From Streptomyces sp. NBC_01224 (GTDB taxonomy: Bacteria; Actinomycetota; Actinomycetes; Streptomycetales; Streptomycetaceae), in the NCBI RefSeq assembly GCF_036002945.1, contig NZ_CP108530.1, positions 1 to 64,000 on the forward strand: a stretch of DNA of 64,000 bases, read 5' to 3'. The position numbers were made by a program, and so were the translations under genes. Positions 35,172 through 44,690 of the stretch are shown one piece after another; position 1 is the stretch's first letter; each line of letters begins with the position of its first letter. Below the pieces are notes generated by a model, which did not search any database, was not told where the DNA came from, and saw only the letters and a program-made list of their open reading frames with translations.

Positions 35172-35280
35172 AACTGCCCACAACGTCCTCCGCACCCCGC
35201 CGAATGCACACCGATCACCTCCGGCACACCCTCCGGACAAAGAGTCTCTTCGGCACACCGCCCGAGCAAAGGAACGCTAC

Positions 35281-37122
35281 GTGCCCGTCAGACCTCCCCG
35301 TCGCGTGCAGGCCACAGCGCTACTGGCCGCAACAGCCGCGGTCGGCGCGCTGACCATCGTTACGCCGGCACAGGCCGTCGTCGGTGACACCGTCGCCGAC
35401 AACACCTATACGTTCACCGCAAAAATCGATGTCGGCGGCGAGCGCGCCTGCACCGGAACCCTTGTCGACGCCCAGTACGTCCTCACCGCCAGCAGCTGCT
35501 TCGCGGCCGCCGGACAGCCCGCCTTCCCGATACCCGCCGGTGCGCCGGCCGAGAAGGCCACGGCCACCATCGGCCGTACCGACCTGGCCGGCACCGCGGG
35601 CAAGGTCGTCGAAATCACCGAGCTGGTCCCCCGGGCCGACCGCGACCTGGTGATGGCCAAGCTCGCCGAACCGGTCATCGACATCGCCCCCGTTCCCCTC
35701 GCCACCACCGGGCCCACCGCGGGTGAAACGCTGCAGGCCTTGGGCTACGGCCGCACCAAGGACACCTGGGTCCCCGACCGTCTGCACGCCGGTGCTTTCA
35801 CGGTGACGCAGGCCGACACCACCACTGTGGCCGTCACCCGGGACGGTGGCAGCATCTGCAAGGGCGACGCCGGCGGCCCCGCACTGCGTGAAACAGACGG
35901 CAAGGCCGAACTCGTCGCCGTCCACAGCACGTCCTGGCAGGCCGGCTGCCTCGGCTCCGACGAGACCCGCCCCGGCGCCGTGGAGACCCGACTCGACGAC
36001 ATCACGGAATGGGTCAAGCAGGTCCGCGCCCTGCCCGGTGAGTCCCAGGTAGTCTCCGGTGACTTCAACGCGGACGGCAAGGAGGACATCGCCGCCTTCT
36101 ACGACAACGGCACTTCGCCCGAGGGCAAGAACCGGTCGTCGCTGTTCGCCTTCTACAGCACCGGCACTGGCTTCGCCGCTCCCAAGAACGTATGGAGCAC
36201 GCCCGGCGGCTTTACCTGGGCGTCCAGCAAGCTGACCTCGGGCGACTTCGACGGTGACGGCAAGGACGACCTCGCCGTCTTCTACGACGGCGGGTCCTCG
36301 GACACCGGAGCCGTCTCCTCCCTCTACACCTTCACCAGCACCGGCACCGGCTTCAAGGCCCCCCGCAAGACATGGACCACCCCCGGCGGCTTCACGTGGG
36401 ACCGGAGCAAGGTGACGTCGGGCGACTACAACGGGGACGGCAAGGACGACGTCGCCGTCTTCTACGACGGCGGGTCCTCGGACACCGGCAATATCTCTTC
36501 CCTCTACACCTTCACCAGCAACGGCACCGACTTCAACAACCCCCGCAAGACATGGACCACCCCCGGCGGCTTCACATGGTCCGCCGGCCAGGTCACCTCG
36601 GGCGACTACAACGGTGACGGCAAGGACGACGTCGCCGTTCTCTACAACGGAGGCAAGTCCACCGACGGCAAGTTCATCTCCTCGCTCTACACCTTCACCA
36701 GCGACGGCACGAACTTCGCCTCCCCCCGGAAGTCCTGGACCAGCAGCGGATCCTTCAACTGGAGCGCCAGCAAACTGGCCTCCGGCGACTACAGCGGAGA
36801 CGGCAGGGACGACGTAGCCGTCCTCTACAACCGGGGCACCACGGCAGAAGGCGTCCCCCAGTCCGCGCTCTTCACCTTCACCAGCGATGGCACCAACTTC
36901 GCAGCACCCCGCGAGGTCTGGGCGAGCACCGGCTCCTTCAGCTGGGCCGCCAGCCAGCCCGTCTCCGGCGACTTCAACAAGGACAGCAAGGACGACATCG
37001 GCGTCCTCTACCGCTCCGGGACGACCGCAGACGGCCGACGCATCGACTCCCTGTTCACCTTCACCAGCACCGGGACCGACATCAAGGCACCGGTCAAGCA
37101 CTGGACCGGATCCGTCGTCTGA
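35281..37122 (+). CDS. Secreted trypsin-fold pseudoprotease with FG-GAP repeats
   Basis: GTG 35281 has AAAGGAA upstream. Signal peptide through TPAQA; the S1 domain (about 32-245) is close to the preceding gene's. The His site reads TASSC and the Ser site CKGDAGGPA, so both catalytic residues are lost, while the Asp region RDLVMAKL is kept. The C-terminal 360 residues are six FG-GAP/VCBS-like repeats (SGDYNGDGKDDVAVFYDGG), each with a Dx[DN]xDGxxD calcium-binding loop. Inferred role: calcium-dependent extracellular ligand binding. Confidence 0.87.
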   Translation: MPVRPPRRVQATALLAATAAVGALTIVTPAQAVVGDTVADNTYTFTAKIDVGGERACTGTLVDAQYVLTASSCFAAAGQPAFPIPAGAPAEKATATIGRTDLAGTAGKVVEITELVPRADRDLVMAKLAEPVIDIAPVPLATTGPTAGETLQALGYGRTKDTWVPDRLHAGAFTVTQADTTTVAVTRDGGSICKGDAGGPALRETDGKAELVAVHSTSWQAGCLGSDETRPGAVETRLDDITEWVKQVRALPGESQVVSGDFNADGKEDIAAFYDNGTSPEGKNRSSLFAFYSTGTGFAAPKNVWSTPGGFTWASSKLTSGDFDGDGKDDLAVFYDGGSSDTGAVSSLYTFTSTGTGFKAPRKTWTTPGGFTWDRSKVTSGDYNGDGKDDVAVFYDGGSSDTGNISSLYTFTSNGTDFNNPRKTWTTPGGFTWSAGQVTSGDYNGDGKDDVAVLYNGGKSTDGKFISSLYTFTSDGTNFASPRKSWTSSGSFNWSASKLASGDYSGDGRDDVAVLYNRGTTAEGVPQSALFTFTSDGTNFAAPREVWASTGSFSWAASQPVSGDFNKDSKDDIGVLYRSGTTADGRRIDSLFTFTSTGTDIKAPVKHWTGSVV

Positions 37123-37181
37123 CGGGCTCACCGCATATGCCCAAACCCACCATTCACACGTAGAGCTCACGCCACACCGCT

Positions 37182-37210
37182 TGGGCGGGGGCCGACCAGG
37201 CCCCCGCCCA
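37182..37210. terminator. Terminator hairpin after the FG-GAP gene
   Basis: A 12-bp perfect GC stem (TGGGCGGGGGCC and complement) with a 5-nt loop, 60 nt after the stop at 37122. Confidence 0.75.
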
Positions 37211-37244
37211 GTTGCTTGAGAGGTCGTTTTCTCCCGGTGTTTCA

Positions 37245-37807
37245 TCCCGTGGATTGCGTTTCGTCCTGGGATGTTGGGTCGCGCCAGGACACGGTGGTTT
37301 CCCCGGTGAGGCGGCGGGCCATGAGGTCGGTCATGGCGAGGTGGATCACGGCTTCGGAGCGGGTGGGCAGGGCTTCGTAGTCGCGGACCAGGCGGCGGTG
37401 AAACATCAGCCATCCGTAGGTTCGCTCGACGGCCCACCGCTTCGGGATGGGGTGAAGCCCCTGGTCCCGGGCTTGCGTTGGGTGATTTCCATGTCGATGC
37501 CCAGGGTCGCGGCGTGCTCGACGAGGTGCTGGCGGTAGCCGCCGTCGACCCAGACCTTCCGGATCGTGGGGTGCTCGGCAGCCACCGTGTCGATCAGGCT
37601 GGTGCCGGCGACGGAGTCCTGGACGCTCGCGGCCGTGACCAGGACCGCCAGAAGCAGGCCGAGTGTGTCCGTCACGATGCTTCTCTTCCTGCCGACGATC
37701 TTCTTGCCCGCGTCCGTGCCCTGGCTCGCGGCGGGGACACCGGTGGAGGTCTTCACGCTCTGCGCGTCCATCACGTACGCGGACGGTTCAGGGGGGAGGT
37801 GTCTCAT
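37245..37807 (-). pseudogene. IS5-family transposase, catalytic-domain remnant
   Basis: From 37807 the frame reads AYVMDAQSVKTSTGVP (first Asp), SIVTDTLGLLLAVLVTAAS and KVWVDGGYRQHLVEH (second Asp). One base is missing near 37450, after which another frame gives KRWAVERTYGWLMFHRRL (Glu) to a stop near 37245. The N-terminal domain is absent. It is inactive. Confidence 0.8.
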
Positions 37808-37910
37808 GTCTGAGTTGTTCTAGCCGCGCCAGGCGGTGTCCTGGCGCACCTTCACCGGGGCCGACGACTTCAACACCCTCGTGCTGCGGCAGTGAGCGGT
37901 CTTGTCTGTG

Positions 37911-38335
37911 TCATGCGGGGCTGCCGTCGGGGTGGTGGTTGATCCACGCCAGGCCTCCGATGTCGAGACGGTGGCGGGCCCGTGTGACGGCAACGTAGGC
38001 GAGCCGGGCTTCAGCGTCATCAATGGGCCCGGGAAGGGGCTGGCCCTTGTCGTCATGCCCTTCACCGCTGTTCTGTGGCGGGGTGAAGTCGTCAGCGATT
38101 CGCACGCGCGGCCATTCGCGCCCCTTCGCCTTGTGCGCGGTGGAAACGGTCACTTCGGCTGTGCGTTCGTCGTCGAGCTGGTCGATGGCCCGGAGGAGGG
38201 TGCTGGTGCCGTGGGTGTCGACGAGGTCGACGAGTGGCTGGAGGTCGCCGCCGGCCGGGTCGTGGCCGGCGTAGTCCTGCAGTTCGCCCCAGGTCGGGAA
38301 GAGGACGAGTTCGGGGTGGGACGTGCGGCGGCCCT
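37911..38335 (-). pseudogene. UvrD/Rep-type helicase, C-terminal remnant
   Basis: The frame contains VTVSTAHKAKGREWPRVRIA and LAYVAVTRARHRLDIGG, the motif V/VI region of UvrD-like superfamily 1 helicases. No Walker A part precedes it; a membrane-protein gene starts at 38374 on the other strand. A short rightward scrap (37840-37896, RTFTGADDFNTLVLRQ) lies between it and the IS5 remnant. Confidence 0.75.
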
Positions 38336-38373
38336 CTAACGACGGCTTCGCACGCCCGTGAGAGCCTGGGGCG

Positions 38374-39246
38374 GTGAAAGCGAAGCGCGGTCCCCTGGGC
38401 GATGAGCGGCGCGGCCGCGGCCCCGAGCTGCCGCCGACCCGCAGCGTCCTGATCACTGGCGGCCTGGTACGCGTGTCGGGCGCAGCGGCCGTGGGCTGCG
38501 GGGCGCTGTTCGGTCTGCTTCCCGTCCTCGCGCTCATCGGCAGACTCGGTCTCCCCGACGACCCGCCAGGTTTCGTGCCGGTGTTCGGCGGTCCGCTCAT
38601 CGCTGCGGCGCTGGGCATCGCCGTCTTCCTGATCGTGCTCGGCTATGCCCTGACCTTCCATCAGCTGGCGCTCGCGGGCATGTACGCACCGGCTGAGGAC
38701 TCGTCGGCGCTGAGGAATGCGGTCGAGGTGCGTGGCCCCGTCACACGCACGCCGTTCTTCCCGGCGGTCGTGACGAGCATCGTCATCCCCATGATGAGCC
38801 CCTCACTCTCACCCACGGCTGCCATCTGGAGACAGGGGCAGCTGGTCGGCGTCGGGCTCGGCGTCCTATGCCTGCTCGTACTGCTCGGCATCAGGGTGCT
38901 CCGGATCCGGCGACTGCGACGCACCCTTGTACGGGTGCACCGCGGGGGCGCGGACGTGACCGACATCGACCGCGCGCACGCGATCACCGCGACGACGACC
39001 CAGGCGTCCGAGCTGCACGCGGCGACAACGGTCTGGGCGCTGCTCGGCGCCGCAGCGCTCGGCACCGTGGTCCACCGGACCGCGGATGTCGCGCCGGTAC
39101 TGATCGTCGCCGGCATCTGGGCGCTCGGCTTCGCCGTGCTCATCGCGCTGTCGATGCGCTCGGACGCTGCCGCCCCAAAGCTCCGGGAGGAGTTCGGCTA
39201 CCGGCTCCCGACCAAGGCCTCCGGAAACGACAACACCTGGCACTGA
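38374..39246 (+). CDS. Integral membrane protein of unknown function
   Basis: GTG 38374 gives 290 residues with about six hydrophobic segments: near 26-52 (TGGLVRVSGAAAVGCGALFG), 68-98 (PLIAAALGIAVFLIVLGYAL), 128-145, 155-175 (LVGVGLGVLCLLVLLGIRVL), 215-235 and 240-260. Basic residues follow the fourth segment. No family is recognised. The upstream gene is a remnant, so its own promoter is expected in 38336-38373 or within the remnant. Confidence 0.65.
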   Translation: MKAKRGPLGDERRGRGPELPPTRSVLITGGLVRVSGAAAVGCGALFGLLPVLALIGRLGLPDDPPGFVPVFGGPLIAAALGIAVFLIVLGYALTFHQLALAGMYAPAEDSSALRNAVEVRGPVTRTPFFPAVVTSIVIPMMSPSLSPTAAIWRQGQLVGVGLGVLCLLVLLGIRVLRIRRLRRTLVRVHRGGADVTDIDRAHAITATTTQASELHAATTVWALLGAAALGTVVHRTADVAPVLIVAGIWALGFAVLIALSMRSDAAAPKLREEFGYRLPTKASGNDNTWH

Positions 39247-39499
39247 GATGCCGTCGCCAGCCGACGAACACCCAGAACAGCCCTCACTTCACGCTCGTGA
39301 CTCGGCATCGGACCGTGGTCCTGCAGCATCCCGAAGCCGCCCTTGTTCAGTGGGGTACGCGGGGCGCAACTCGCGGGGCGGGCTTCCCTCGTGGAATGCG
39401 GGGCGTTCCCGGCACGGCTCGGCTGAGAACTCTCGTTTTCGTGACAGTGCCTGACCTGCACATCTATCGCCCGGTGACAGCAGGCACCCACACCATCTC

Positions 39500-40034
39500 T
39501 CACCCCCGAGACAGCGAACCGCATCCCGAAACCGCCGCTGACCAGTGACAACACACCACTGCTGACTGTCTCTCACCACCACTGTCCCGAAACCGAGAAA
39601 TCGCAACCAGCAGCATGCGGGCGACGCGGCGGGCGGAGCGCTGGCGCGGCGTCAGCCGGGCGTAGCCGTCGGCAGCCTCCGCCACAGCCTCGATCCGGGC
39701 CCGCTCCTCCCGAAGCTGGACAGTACAGAGCTCCGTCTCGACCGCCTGCTCCTCCGCCTGGCGCTGGCGGTCCTCGATCCGGCGGGCGGCGTTGCGTTCC
39801 GTCACCACCTGAAGCCCACACCGTAGAAGGCGACACCAGCCGCACCATCCCCAACCATCGGCACCCAGCCCCGGCCACCACAGCCCCGACCAGCGACAAC
39901 GCACCCCGCGCCATACCGACCGTCAACCAACTGACCCGCACCATCACCAAAAACGTCAGCACCAGATCGGCATCCATGACAGCAGTCGAACCACCCACGA
40001 CAACCCAATGAACAGCAAAGAGCCCGCTACTCAC
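39500..40034 (-). pseudogene. Frameshifted small membrane and coiled-coil protein
   Basis: From 40034 the frame gives two hydrophobic stretches (ADLVLTFLVMVRVSWLTVG; LSLVGAVVAGAGC). Near 39820 the coding signal moves to another frame that reads ERNAARRIEDRQRQAEEQ and RLTPRQRSARRVARM, a charged coiled coil. Its end runs through the 26-bp repeat at 39580-39605. Evidence is only codon character and composition. The flanking 39247-39499 and 40035-40274 hold no supported gene. Confidence 0.35.
39580..39605 (+). repeat. 26-bp candidate transposon-end motif, copy 2
   Basis: CACTGTCCCG, AAACCGAGAA, ATCGCA. It differs from the copy at 60048-60073 at only a few positions, and the preceding 20 bases (GACTGTCTCTCACCACCA) are shared too. 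No transposase gene lies to its left here, so it may be a solo or stranded element end. Confidence 0.5.
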
Positions 40035-40274
40035 TCACTGACATCACAACGCCGAACCACCACCGACAAAAACCCGCAGATCATCACGCAGGAGAACCCG
40101 CGGGGCATGACGCAATAGGTGCCGCAGGTGATTCCGGCTCCGGGACATCGGCGAGCCCAGGGCACGGTCGCCATGCCGACGCCGACCGCCACCCTGAGGC
40201 CGCGGGGGTGCCTCCGGCACCACATGCTGGAACAACCGCCGGCGGGCTACCGACCCCAAGGAGGAGGCCTGCGG

Positions 40275-40490
40275 TCAGTGACCTTTACGGCGCTGTGCGT
40301 CGAACCGACGCAGCACCCGCACCAAACGCCACACTCCGGCCGCCGCTCCGAGCAGCGCACCCCCCACCAACGCGCCCTTCCCCGCTGGACCAGAGACGCC
40401 AAAAGCCAGTGCGAGAGCCAGAGCGACGGCAAAGACCGCCGCAGCCAGCACGACGGCAGTCACCAGAGCAAAAACGATCTCCACCGTCAT
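40275..40490 (-). CDS. Small membrane protein
   Basis: ATG 40490 has AAAGGA upstream. The 71 residues hold two transmembrane helices (EIVFALVTAVVLAAAVFAVA and GALVGGALLGAAAGVWRLV) and a basic tail RVLRRFDAQRRKGH, so the C-terminus is likely cytoplasmic. The family is unknown. The stretch 40491-40737 holds no supported gene. Confidence 0.55.
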   Translation of the reverse strand: MTVEIVFALVTAVVLAAAVFAVALALALAFGVSGPAGKGALVGGALLGAAAGVWRLVRVLRRFDAQRRKGH

Positions 40491-40737
40491 TGCGTCCTTT
40501 TCCCACCGCGACTCACGCCCCATGTCCATGCTGCAAGTCTCACATCACGTCAAGCCATTGCGCCTGGACCGAACAGCACCTGGCTCAGTGGCCGCAGCCG
40601 GACATGGGGGTGTCGAGGTACTTCCAGGTCTGGGGTCCGACCTGGCCTTCGGACTTGAGACCGCTACAGCTCTGCACAGCACGTACGGCGACGTCGGTGA
40701 GCGCGGGGCACGAGGCGATCGGGAATACCGGGTGTGC

Positions 40738-41763
40738 TCACCGGGTCAACGCGAGCAGTTCATCGATCACCGGCTCCTCACCACCGCTACCGAGGTGGGC
40801 GATGGCCGCAAACGGCGCGATCACCCGGCTCCAGGCATGGAGCCGGTCGCCATCGAGCCCGCACGCCTCCGCCACGCGCGCACAGCGGGTCTCAACGCCC
40901 TCCAGCCCGGCGCCGGCCACGACGTAGTCCACAGCGTCGAAGCACGGATCACCCACACATGCCTTCGGATCAATGGCCATCAGACCGCGCTCCGCACCGC
41001 CGTCGAGCACGTTGCCCAGGTGCAGGTCACCGTGGAGCAACACGGTTGTCGCTTCCGTGTCCAGCAGCCGCTCGCACCGCTGGATGGCCCTGTCCCACGT
41101 GGTGACGTCCATCCGTGCACTGATCGCAGGCTCGGACAGCCGCCTGCCGACCCGGGCGAAGGCCTCCTCGCACCGCCCACGCAGCACACGCGTCGGCAGC
41201 GGAGGCACAGCGACTCCGTGCAAGGCGGCGAGCAGCTCCGACCACTGTCCCGGAAGCGAAGCAGCAGGCATGTCCTCCGCCGGCGTTCCGGGCACGATCT
41301 CCTCCAACACCATTGCGCCCGCTTTCTCGTCGACGGCCAGCACAGCAGGCACCCGGCCCGAGGCAGCGAACCACCCCAGCATTCCGACCTGCTCGGCCAG
41401 AAGGGCCCGCTCCGGACTGATTTTCAGCACCGCAGGCGTGCCGTCGGGCCAATGGCACCGCAACGTGACCGACGAAGCACCGTCCGGGAGGGACTCACCG
41501 AGCGAAAGTCCCCACTGGGACGTCAGCCGCGCGATGAGACCCGGCGTGTCAGCGCACCATTCGGCAACCTGGGGACCGAATCGACGTACCAACCGCGTAG
41601 TGACGCTCTCCACATCCACCAGCAGTCGTTTCACACGGGTCAGTCTGCCGCTCACGCGATCTTTGTCCACCGCTTTTCCACCACTCGCTGCGACCGCAAG
41701 CCGACGAGCGAATCGGACCAGAGCAGTCACCCAGCCCTTCGGCGAGAATCGCTCAGCCTTCAC
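40738..41763 (-). CDS. APH(6)-like aminoglycoside/hydroxyurea kinase family protein
   Basis: The C-terminal 300 residues follow the APH_6_hur family: TLRCHWPDGTPAVLKIS (ATP-anchoring Lys), VLEEIVPGTP (hinge), LLHGDLHLGNVL (catalytic Asp) and MAIDPKACVGDPCFD (metal-binding Asp). Known members phosphorylate streptomycin at O-6 or inactivate hydroxyurea; the substrate here cannot be told. The start is uncertain: GTG 41763 (GGGGG upstream) or GTG 41634, both upstream of the conserved region. It is monocistronic. Confidence 0.82.
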   Translation of the reverse strand: MKAERFSPKGWVTALVRFARRLAVAASGGKAVDKDRVSGRLTRVKRLLVDVESVTTRLVRRFGPQVAEWCADTPGLIARLTSQWGLSLGESLPDGASSVTLRCHWPDGTPAVLKISPERALLAEQVGMLGWFAASGRVPAVLAVDEKAGAMVLEEIVPGTPAEDMPAASLPGQWSELLAALHGVAVPPLPTRVLRGRCEEAFARVGRRLSEPAISARMDVTTWDRAIQRCERLLDTEATTVLLHGDLHLGNVLDGGAERGLMAIDPKACVGDPCFDAVDYVVAGAGLEGVETRCARVAEACGLDGDRLHAWSRVIAPFAAIAHLGSGGEEPVIDELLALTR

Positions 41764-42020
41764 TGGGATCCCCCGGCCACACCACCCCGCTGACCAGCAT
41801 AAACACCCCACCTGATAGCGATCAGCAGCAAACCGACTACCACACCCCGCAAAAACGACAGTCACTCATCGGCATCCGCTGTCAGAACCCAGCACCCCGC
41901 ATCATCAGCCAGGAAACACCACCAATCCACTGACAAAATGATGACGAACACCCACCGACAAAACAGCACCGATCACCAACCACCCGAATACGAACACCGC
42001 TCGCCCCCAAAACGAAAAGC

Positions 42021-42057
42021 GCCGCTTTCCCCGGAAACGAATACCGGGGAAAGCGGC
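42021..42057. terminator. Terminator of the leftward plasmid-type gene
   Basis: A 14-bp perfect stem (GCCGCTTTCCCCGG and complement) with a 9-nt loop, 17 nt beyond the stop of the leftward frame ending at 42074. The bases 41764-42020 hold TGACA-rich non-coding sequence and no supported gene. Confidence 0.75.
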
Positions 42058-42073
42058 ACCAATTCCAGCACTG

Positions 42074-42535
42074 CTATTCAGCAGCGAGCGCCGAATAGTG
42101 CTTGTGAATCGTCGACGGAGAGCGGCCTGCGAATGTGGCGACGCGGCGCTGGCTCCAGCCGTGCTTGTGGCCGTACCGGATCCGGGCGTGGGCCTGGGTG
42201 TCCGTCAGCAGCTCGGGGGCACGGCCGGGCGCGCAGTCGGCCGGGAGACCGGCCAGGTCCCAGTCCTTCACGGGGCCGGCCTTTTCGGCGGGCGGCTCCT
42301 GGTCGACGACGTCAACGCGGGCGCTCACCCGGCCTGCGGCGGCATGGGCTGCGGCGACGGACGCCGTGACGTCCTTGCGGGCCGGGGCACGGTCGGCGGG
42401 GCGTGCAAATGCTGCGCCGTCCGTCGTCCGGGGCGCCGAGGACGCCACGGGGGCGCTGACGGGCCTGTCGGCCGCTGTCGCGGGGGCGTCGGCCGTGGGC
42501 GCGGCAACGGGGCTGCTGTCGATCATGTCGATCAC
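42074..42535 (-). CDS. C-terminal part of a plasmid-type HTH protein
   Basis: The frame from GTG 42535 (VIDMIDSSPVAAPTADAPAT) gives 153 residues with a Pro/Ala linker and a C-terminal winged-HTH-like segment (YGHKHGWSQRRVATFAGRSP). Similar tails occur in membrane-HTH proteins of Streptomyces conjugative plasmids and integrative elements (DUF2637 type), where an N-terminal membrane domain precedes; that domain is missing here. Directly upstream is the remnant of a rightward membrane gene, so a deletion or inversion joined two plasmid genes. Confidence 0.5.
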   Translation of the reverse strand: MIDMIDSSPVAAPTADAPATAADRPVSAPVASSAPRTTDGAAFARPADRAPARKDVTASVAAAHAAAGRVSARVDVVDQEPPAEKAGPVKDWDLAGLPADCAPGRAPELLTDTQAHARIRYGHKHGWSQRRVATFAGRSPSTIHKHYSALAAE

Positions 42536-42544
42536 GGACGCGCC

Positions 42545-42742
42545 CGCGTGGTCGTGGCGATGTTCCTCGGCGGCGGCCAGCCCTTCGTGCAGCTGCTCGG
42601 CTGGGTGACCTGGATCGCGGCGGGCGCGCTGCTCACGACGATGGTGAGCAAGTCGCACGACCTGCCGTGGCCGAAGGCACTGGGCGCGGCATCCATCCAG
42701 CTGCTCGCGATCCTCGCGATCATCAAGCTGGGCACGTTCTAG
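42545..42742 (+). pseudogene. Remnant of a small plasmid membrane protein
   Basis: Sixty-five codons read VVAMFLGGGQPFVQLLGWVT, then WIAAGALLTTMV and IQLLAILAIIKLGTF, with two membrane helices and a natural stop, but no start. It probably belonged to a transfer/spread gene set. A hairpin terminator follows. Confidence 0.5.
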
Positions 42743-42770
42743 TACGACGTACGAGCACGAGCACGAGGAA

Positions 42771-42802
42771 GGGCCCCGGCGGACTCAGTCCGCTGGGGCC
42801 TA
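42771..42802. terminator. Terminator hairpin after the membrane remnant
   Basis: A stem of about 13 bp, GGCCCCGGCGGAC pairing with GTCCGCTGGGGCC (one G-T wobble), with a TCA loop. Confidence 0.6.
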
Positions 42803-43393
42803 CACGCGGATGTCTCGGGACGACGAGGGCGACACACTCGGCGTGACCACGTTCAAGCGCAACGTCGTGCGCGAAGACTTCGAGCTCCCTACCTGATAGC
42901 GCAAGACGCCTAAAGTTGCATTTTTTCGTATTTCCATCGGTTCCTGCCTACGCTTTGCCACCCCCCCTTTCCGCTTGTTTATCTAATCGTAACCAACGTC
43001 TTCTTGCTCCTATGGATGACCTCCGAAAAGATATGTATGCGCTTTCACCGGAGCAAGCCGGCGCCTCCTTGCGTGAGCGGAGAATTCGCCAGGGAGTATC
43101 ACGACGTCAACAGGAAGGGGTTCAGGCCGGTTTTTATGGCGCGCACTTGAAATTCAGCCCAACTGGCGCAGTTAATGACCTTTGAATGGACCATCAACGA
43201 TAGCGGTGCATTTCCCGTCAGATGGATTAAGAGTGGACGAGGAAAAGGATATGCAGAGTTCCATTGAACTTCTGCATGCATACGTGAATGACCATCACGT
43301 TAATCACCGCATCCGTCCGGCAAAGAAGGCCAGCAGCGATGGCCTCCGGCAGAACTAGTTAACGTTTCCCTACTCGAAATGCAGGAGAAATTG
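42803..43393. other. AT-rich patch with a possible small ORF
   Basis: From 42900 the sequence is close to 50 percent G+C, far below its surroundings. 42808-42896 reads AYTRMSRDDEGDTLGV to a stop, perhaps the first residues of a lost serine recombinase (weak). ATG 43012 opens 57 codons (MDDLRKDMYALSPEQAGASL) to 43185, without a clear family. A short frame MTFEWTINDSGAFPVRW starts nearby. None is well supported; the patch looks foreign. Confidence 0.35.
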
Positions 43394-43735
43394 ATGCTCA
43401 AGCGAACCATGGTGACCCTCGCGACAGCCGTCCTCGGGTTGTCCGCTCTGGCTGCTGCCCCCGCTCAAGCAGCCCCCGTGGCCCAGGCCGATCCGCCCAC
43501 CGGCTGCGTCACCTGGATCGAGTGGCTCCATGACGGCCCCAACAGCCACTACTACGGACTGGGCAAGGTGCAGTGCGACACCGGCACCTACCAGGCCAAG
43601 GTGGTCTGCCTCGACGTGCAGTCGGGCGTGGGGTACGTCGCGTACAGCAACTACACCGTCGACGCACCCATGGTGGCCGCGGCCGCCTGCAACCCCGGCA
43701 ACGTCGCGCAGAGCGTCCACGTCGTACCTGCGTAG
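43394..43735 (+). CDS. Small secreted cysteine-containing protein
   Basis: ATG 43394 has AGGAG 8 nt upstream. Signal peptide MLKRTMVTLATAVLGLSALA, cleaved near AQAAP. The mature part of about 85 residues has four cysteines (GCVTWIEWL, VQCDTGTY, VVCLDVQ, AACNPGN), which could form two disulfides. The family is unknown; it is likely a small extracellular protein. It is a single gene. Confidence 0.7.
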   Translation: MLKRTMVTLATAVLGLSALAAAPAQAAPVAQADPPTGCVTWIEWLHDGPNSHYYGLGKVQCDTGTYQAKVVCLDVQSGVGYVAYSNYTVDAPMVAAAACNPGNVAQSVHVVPA

Positions 43736-43904
43736 CGGCATCCCGGACCTGCCGCTGCCGAAGGGCGGAGCGTCCACGGGAGCCGGCCCTCTGCCTGTGG
43801 TATTCGCAAGCTGTGCCGCCAATCACGCGGCCGCGGCCGCGAGTTGGGTTCCGGAACCCCGCCGAGCACCCTCTGGGGCCGAGAGAGGGGGCCGGGGAAT
43901 GAAA

Positions 43905-44533
43905 TCAGAGACGGAACGAAGGCTTGGGCGCGGTGGTCGGGCAATTCGAGACCGACAGTGTGCGGCACGGCAAGACCGCTCTGGCCGCAGAGGGTGTCAG
44001 GCCGGCCGCACCCGGTCGGGCCGGCGCGTCCCGCCGGGCCCGTTCGTCCTCGTCCTTGATGAGCCCGGCCGCGCGGGCGGCCGTCTTGATGATGGTCCGC
44101 ACGGTCCGGGCTGATCAGCGTGCTCTCCTTCGGGCCGAGTGAGATCGACGGCACCGAGCTGGCGTGCCCAGCCCTTGAGCGGAAACCCGTGGGCGCTCTC
44201 CACCACAACCAGCGACGACGCCCGGGCCAGGTTCATCGCGAAGTCGAGGCTCTTCGCGTCCGGCACGTACGCGAAAACCGGCCCGGTCCCGCGCCCGACG
44301 CGTTCACCCGAGGCACGCGGTGTGGTGATGGTGTGTTCTGCCGCGAAGCGCCGCAGGGCCGGGATCTGCTGTTCCACCCCGAAGGCGTTGAGCACCAGCA
44401 CACCGGTGGCACCTTGCTCCGCGCACTCCTGCCGGATCCAGTCCACAGCCAGACCCGCTGCGACAGCCCAGTCCCGTTCGGGGTCATCGTCGGGCACCCA
44501 CGCCGCCCGCAGGATGCTGCTCGTATCCGCCAT
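43905..44533 (-). pseudogene. Hypothetical protein, frameshifted near its C-terminus
   Basis: ATG 44533 (MADTSSILRAAWVPDDDPER) reads well for about 140 residues, with LAVDWIRQECAEQGATGVLVLNAFGVE as a likely alpha/beta segment. Near 44110 the typical high-GC3 coding signal moves to another frame (RTIIKTAARAAGLIKDEDER) that stops at 43905. Read without correction it ends at 43997 with an atypical tail. Either a real mutation or a sequencing error. No family is recognised. Confidence 0.5.
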
Positions 44534-44690
44534 ATGCACGTCCTTCCACCGGTCCGGAGCGGGCTTGCCCACATGGCATGCCCGCGCTGACCACGCTATC
44601 GGCGCCCTATGACAACCGGTGCAAAGTGAACGGAGAGACAAGGGGATGATTCCCGTACGGAGGGCGGATTTGAAGCGTCCCTTTTACTAA

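Noticed and set aside
33832..35211. 459-codon leftward open frame
   Set aside because: It lies opposite the first trypsin-fold gene and reads through the terminator hairpin; there is no independent support.
36050..37100. Regular repeats of about 180 bp that could look like a CRISPR or tandem array
   Set aside because: They are in frame and encode FG-GAP protein repeats; no short identical repeats with unique spacers are present.
35320..37437. 705-codon leftward open frame
   Set aside because: It is antisense to the FG-GAP trypsin-like gene, whose signal peptide, repeats and ribosome site are clear. The repetitiveness of the frame mirrors the FG-GAP repeats.
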